Of a DNA stretch of 15,014 nt, positions 13,101 to 15,014 are shown piece after piece. The notes beneath the pieces were generated by a model that saw only the letters and a program-made list of their open reading frames with translations, had not been told where the DNA came from and made no database searches. A program made the translations under genes and the position numbers. Origin of the DNA: JBECKQ01 sp040235375 (GTDB lineage: Bacteria > Planctomycetota > Phycisphaerae > UBA1845); assembly GCA_040235375.1 (NCBI GenBank), contig JBECKQ010000131.1, positions 1 to 15,014 of the forward strand, in the 5' to 3' direction. The number at the start of each line of letters is the position of its first letter. Position 1 is the stretch's first letter.

Positions 13101-13889
13101 ATGCCCAAGAAGCCAGCGGTCGACGCGTCGATTGACAAGACCTGGAAGCGATATCTCCGCCATAAAGCCGTTGAAGATCGAAACACGCTTGTCGTCCACT
13201 ACGCCGACCTGGTGCATTCTCATGCCGCCCGCCTCTCCCGAAAGCTGCCCGCCCAGATCACCTATGACGAGATATGCAGTGCCGCCTTTGACGGGCTGAT
13301 CGAAGCCGTCGAGGCCTACGACCCCAAGCACAAGGCCAAGTTCGAGACTTTCTGCCAGCAGCGGATTTCCGGAGCGGTCATGGACTGGCTGAGAAGCCTC
13401 GACCCGCAAAGCCGCACGGTTCGGACGTTCGAGAAGCGGCGGATGCAGATCAAGGAGATGCTCGACACCGAGCACGGGCGTCCACCGACCCACGACGAGA
13501 TCGCCCTGCGCATGGGCATTCCGACCGGTCGGTACGAGGATCTCTGCCGGCTCTCGCAGCTTGGGCGCGAGGTGCACTTCAGCGCCATGGAGCCTCAGGA
13601 CGGTCAGAACGCCCGGGGCACGTCGCGAGGCTGGGACGTTCGCGACACCCATTCGGTCGACCCGGCCCACGTGGTGTCGCGGGAACTGCTCACGGAACAC
13701 ATCAGCAAGGGTCTGTCTCGCGAGGAACGGCTGATTCTGGTGCTGTACTACTACGAAGGCCTGACCATGGCCGAGATCGGCGCGGTGCTCAACCTGTCGG
13801 AATCCCGCGTGAGCCAGATTCATAAGGACATCCTGATGCGGCTGCGCCAACGTTTCGGCTCGTCGCTTACCGAAGAGCTTGCCGCGTGA
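13101..13889 (+). CDS. FliA/WhiG-type RNA polymerase sigma factor
   Basis: A 262-residue group 3 sigma-70 factor that would redirect RNA polymerase to a special regulon (flagellar, developmental or stress genes in relatives). Region 2 is clear: LVVHYADLVHSHAARLSRKLP then YDEICSAAFDGLIEAVEAYDP, KFETFCQQRISGAVMDWLRSLDP and SRTVRTFEKR (about 30-113). Region 3 carries GRPPTHDEIALRMGI (126-140). Region 4 has LSREERLILVLYYYEGLTMAEIGAVLNLSESRVSQIHKDIL (about 209-249), a complete helix-turn-helix for the -35 box. Length fits FliA/WhiG/SigF. AGAGGAG at 13087-13093 sits seven bases before the ATG. No flagellar or anti-sigma gene is visible, so the regulon is unknown. Its stop overlaps the start of the next frame. 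Confidence 0.92.
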   Translation: MPKKPAVDASIDKTWKRYLRHKAVEDRNTLVVHYADLVHSHAARLSRKLPAQITYDEICSAAFDGLIEAVEAYDPKHKAKFETFCQQRISGAVMDWLRSLDPQSRTVRTFEKRRMQIKEMLDTEHGRPPTHDEIALRMGIPTGRYEDLCRLSQLGREVHFSAMEPQDGQNARGTSRGWDVRDTHSVDPAHVVSRELLTEHISKGLSREERLILVLYYYEGLTMAEIGAVLNLSESRVSQIHKDILMRLRQRFGSSLTEELAA

Positions 13890-14128
13890 TGAACCGGCGC
13901 AATGCCCGTGCCGGTCGGCGCGGAGGATCGGACGAAAACGATTCTGTCCCGTTGCGGCCGATTTACGTTCCCGGTTTCCGCTCCAGTTTTGCCGACGACG
14001 AGCTTGATTCGATGCGGATGCGCCTGAACCGCGGCTGTCCGTTCGGCGTTGCCGAGCGGGTGGAGCGTAGCGCGTCGAGGCTGGGACTGGAAATTCACGC
14101 TGCGCGATGGGGGACAGCCGTGAAATAA
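13889..14128 (+). pseudogene. REP-associated tyrosine transposase, C-terminal remnant
   Basis: A 79-codon frame whose ATG (13889-13891) shares a base with the sigma-factor TGA; a GTG at 13886 is also possible. The second half reads ELDSMRMRLNRGCPFGVAER then VERSASRLGLE, which follows the conserved tail of REP-associated tyrosine (IS200/Y1-like) transposases: ELxxxRxxxxRGRPFG, then WVxxTAxRLGLE, then a basic TLRPRGRP ending. Here the Arg of RGRP is Cys, the Trp is Arg, and the last part is degraded to IHAARWGTAVK. The catalytic Y1 domain (HUH and Tyr) is absent. So it is either a dead fragment or a small protein built from one, possibly translated by coupling to the sigma gene. The first 35 residues are not recognised. 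Confidence 0.6.
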
Positions 14129-14163
14129 AACGGGGGATCAATGACGTTCGCGACCGGTTAACC

Positions 14164-14191
14164 ACGGCCGTAATCAGTGATGCCCGTTTTT
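14164..14191 (+). terminator. Possible terminator after the sigma gene and remnant
   Basis: ACGG at 14164-14167 pairs with CCGT at 14184-14187; the stem continues after one mismatch with CGT against ATG (one G-U pair), and a run of five T (14187-14191) follows. The stem is imperfect, so it is a moderate candidate only, but the position fits the end of this unit. Confidence 0.35.
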
Positions 14192-14293
14192 CGCTCCGAG
14201 AGAGAAGGGGCCGCCGTACGTTCGCTTGCCGCGATCTCCTTCCGGGGCAGCCTGATCCGTTGACCGATGCCGGCATGCCCCTATTCTGAAGCG

Positions 14294-14989
14294 ATGGCAT
14301 CAGGCTACCTCATCGCGACTCGCTTCAACGCGTTGTATGCCGCCGCCATCCACCAGGGGACTTACGACAACCATCCCGCGGTCAGCGCGCCGCTCTACGG
14401 CATTCCCCACAAGAGCATCCCATCGCCCGATGGCACCCGTCCTGAGTGTCGGGGCATTGATCGCGAGCCGCACTCGGCGCTCAGTTTCGAGAACGCGCGC
14501 CTGTACACCGACTCCGGGATTCCCTGCAAAGCGACCGACGCGACGGCCTTGCTCGACGACATCGAAGTTGCCATCGGCCGAAACGACGGCTGGGTTACCG
14601 AGGGCGAATCGATCCGCAAGGTGTGGGACGCTCTCGGTGAAGCCCAGGCCAAGTACGAGGTCGTATTTGCCAAGGAATACGAAGATGCTGCGCGTCCGCC
14701 CAACGATGCGGCGTTTCTCGGATGCGATACGGCCTACTTCATCTTCGACCATTTCAGCTGCATCTGCGACGCTCTCTTCTTCCCGAGATGGCACGGCACA
14801 GACCTCGAAGGCACGTTGTCGCGCCCCCATTTCGACAAGCTGAACAGAAACGGGCTGTTCGACAGCAACCAAGTCGCCTGGGATTACCTGCGATGCTACT
14901 TGAGCTTCGGTTGGACAGAGAGGGCTGACAACTTCACGAGTATCGAAGTATACTCCGCCAATCCCGCCACCGGCTCAACGCAGCCTTGA
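14294..14989 (+). CDS. Hypothetical protein, family not recognised
   Basis: A 231-residue frame from ATG 14294 (240 from an in-frame ATG at 14267; neither has a strong ribosome site, and MASGYLIATRFNALYAAAI is the more natural start). No signal peptide or clear membrane span is seen. The middle is acidic and helical (LLDDIEVAIGRNDG; EAQAKYEVVFAKEYEDAA), and the C-terminal half is rich in aromatics and holds three cysteines (CDTAYFIFDHFSCICDALFF), then WDYLRCYLSFGWTE. Residue composition is that of a folded globular protein, unlike the antisense shadows. The gene is preceded by a possible terminator, so it is probably separately transcribed. Function unknown. Both ends lie inside the window. 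Confidence 0.65.
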   Translation: MASGYLIATRFNALYAAAIHQGTYDNHPAVSAPLYGIPHKSIPSPDGTRPECRGIDREPHSALSFENARLYTDSGIPCKATDATALLDDIEVAIGRNDGWVTEGESIRKVWDALGEAQAKYEVVFAKEYEDAARPPNDAAFLGCDTAYFIFDHFSCICDALFFPRWHGTDLEGTLSRPHFDKLNRNGLFDSNQVAWDYLRCYLSFGWTERADNFTSIEVYSANPATGSTQP

Positions 14990-15014
14990 ATCCGCCGTGA
15001 TCGGCTCTCCGCGC

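Noticed and set aside
12951..14300. A 449-codon minus-strand open frame across the sigma gene and its flanks
   Set aside because: It runs antisense to the sigma factor and has no ribosome site, domain or biased protein composition; it is a coding shadow.
1..15014. CRISPR array, prophage, conjugative element or defence system
   Set aside because: No regularly spaced repeats, integrase, phage structural genes or nuclease-helicase cassette are present; the window is mainly housekeeping genes.

Overview
The window is GC-rich, gene-dense bacterial chromosome. It most resembles a Planctomycetota (Phycisphaerae-like) genome. The clues are a secreted protein with duplicated, cysteine-bearing dockerin/EF-hand modules of the kind common in that phylum, the futalosine menaquinone genes mqnA and mqnC, a FliA/WhiG-type sigma factor, and an Ile-Ala tRNA pair that is not inside an rRNA operon. 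The phylum call is an inference from gene content; no rRNA gene is present to test it.

Layout. (1) 1-2556: a non-coding leader region with three consecutive hairpins and a terminator, then a plus-strand Fe-S operon: an Rrf2/IscR-type regulator, a cysteine desulfurase overlapping it by 26 bases, an A-type (ErpA-like) carrier, and a strong intrinsic terminator. (2) 2588-6898, minus strand: a two-gene efflux operon (periplasmic adaptor, then RND transporter) converging on the Fe-S operon. (3) 7254-9199, plus strand: mqnA and mqnC, overlapping by four bases, for menaquinone synthesis through futalosine, with a perfect TTTCAAA/TTTGAAA inverted repeat upstream. (4) 9287-10307: a good promoter, about 270 bases of highly foldable non-coding leader, then an HD-domain phosphohydrolase. 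(5) 10367-10699, minus strand: a stand-alone DsrE-like protein equal to the C-terminal half of YedF. (6) 11083-11546, minus strand: promoter, terminator-like leader hairpin, tRNA-Ile(GAT), a 24-codon hydrophobic small ORF with an excellent ribosome binding site, and tRNA-Ala(TGC). (7) 11622-12720, plus strand: a promoter and a secreted dockerin-repeat protein. (8) 12966-14191, plus strand: the sigma factor, whose stop codon overlaps a small reading frame that looks like the decayed C-terminus of a REP-associated tyrosine transposase. (9) 14294-14989, plus strand: an unrecognised protein.

How the genes work together. The first operon supplies sulfur and Fe-S clusters under control of a regulator that probably senses clusters itself; MqnC is one of the Fe-S (radical SAM) enzymes in the window that would consume them. 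The efflux operon lacks its outer-membrane partner here. The most interesting items are not the large genes: the tiny membrane-protein ORF between the two tRNAs, the two structured non-coding regions (about 70-192 and 9323-9596), the tRNA pair in rRNA-spacer order without rRNA, and the transposase remnant fused in position to the sigma-factor stop.
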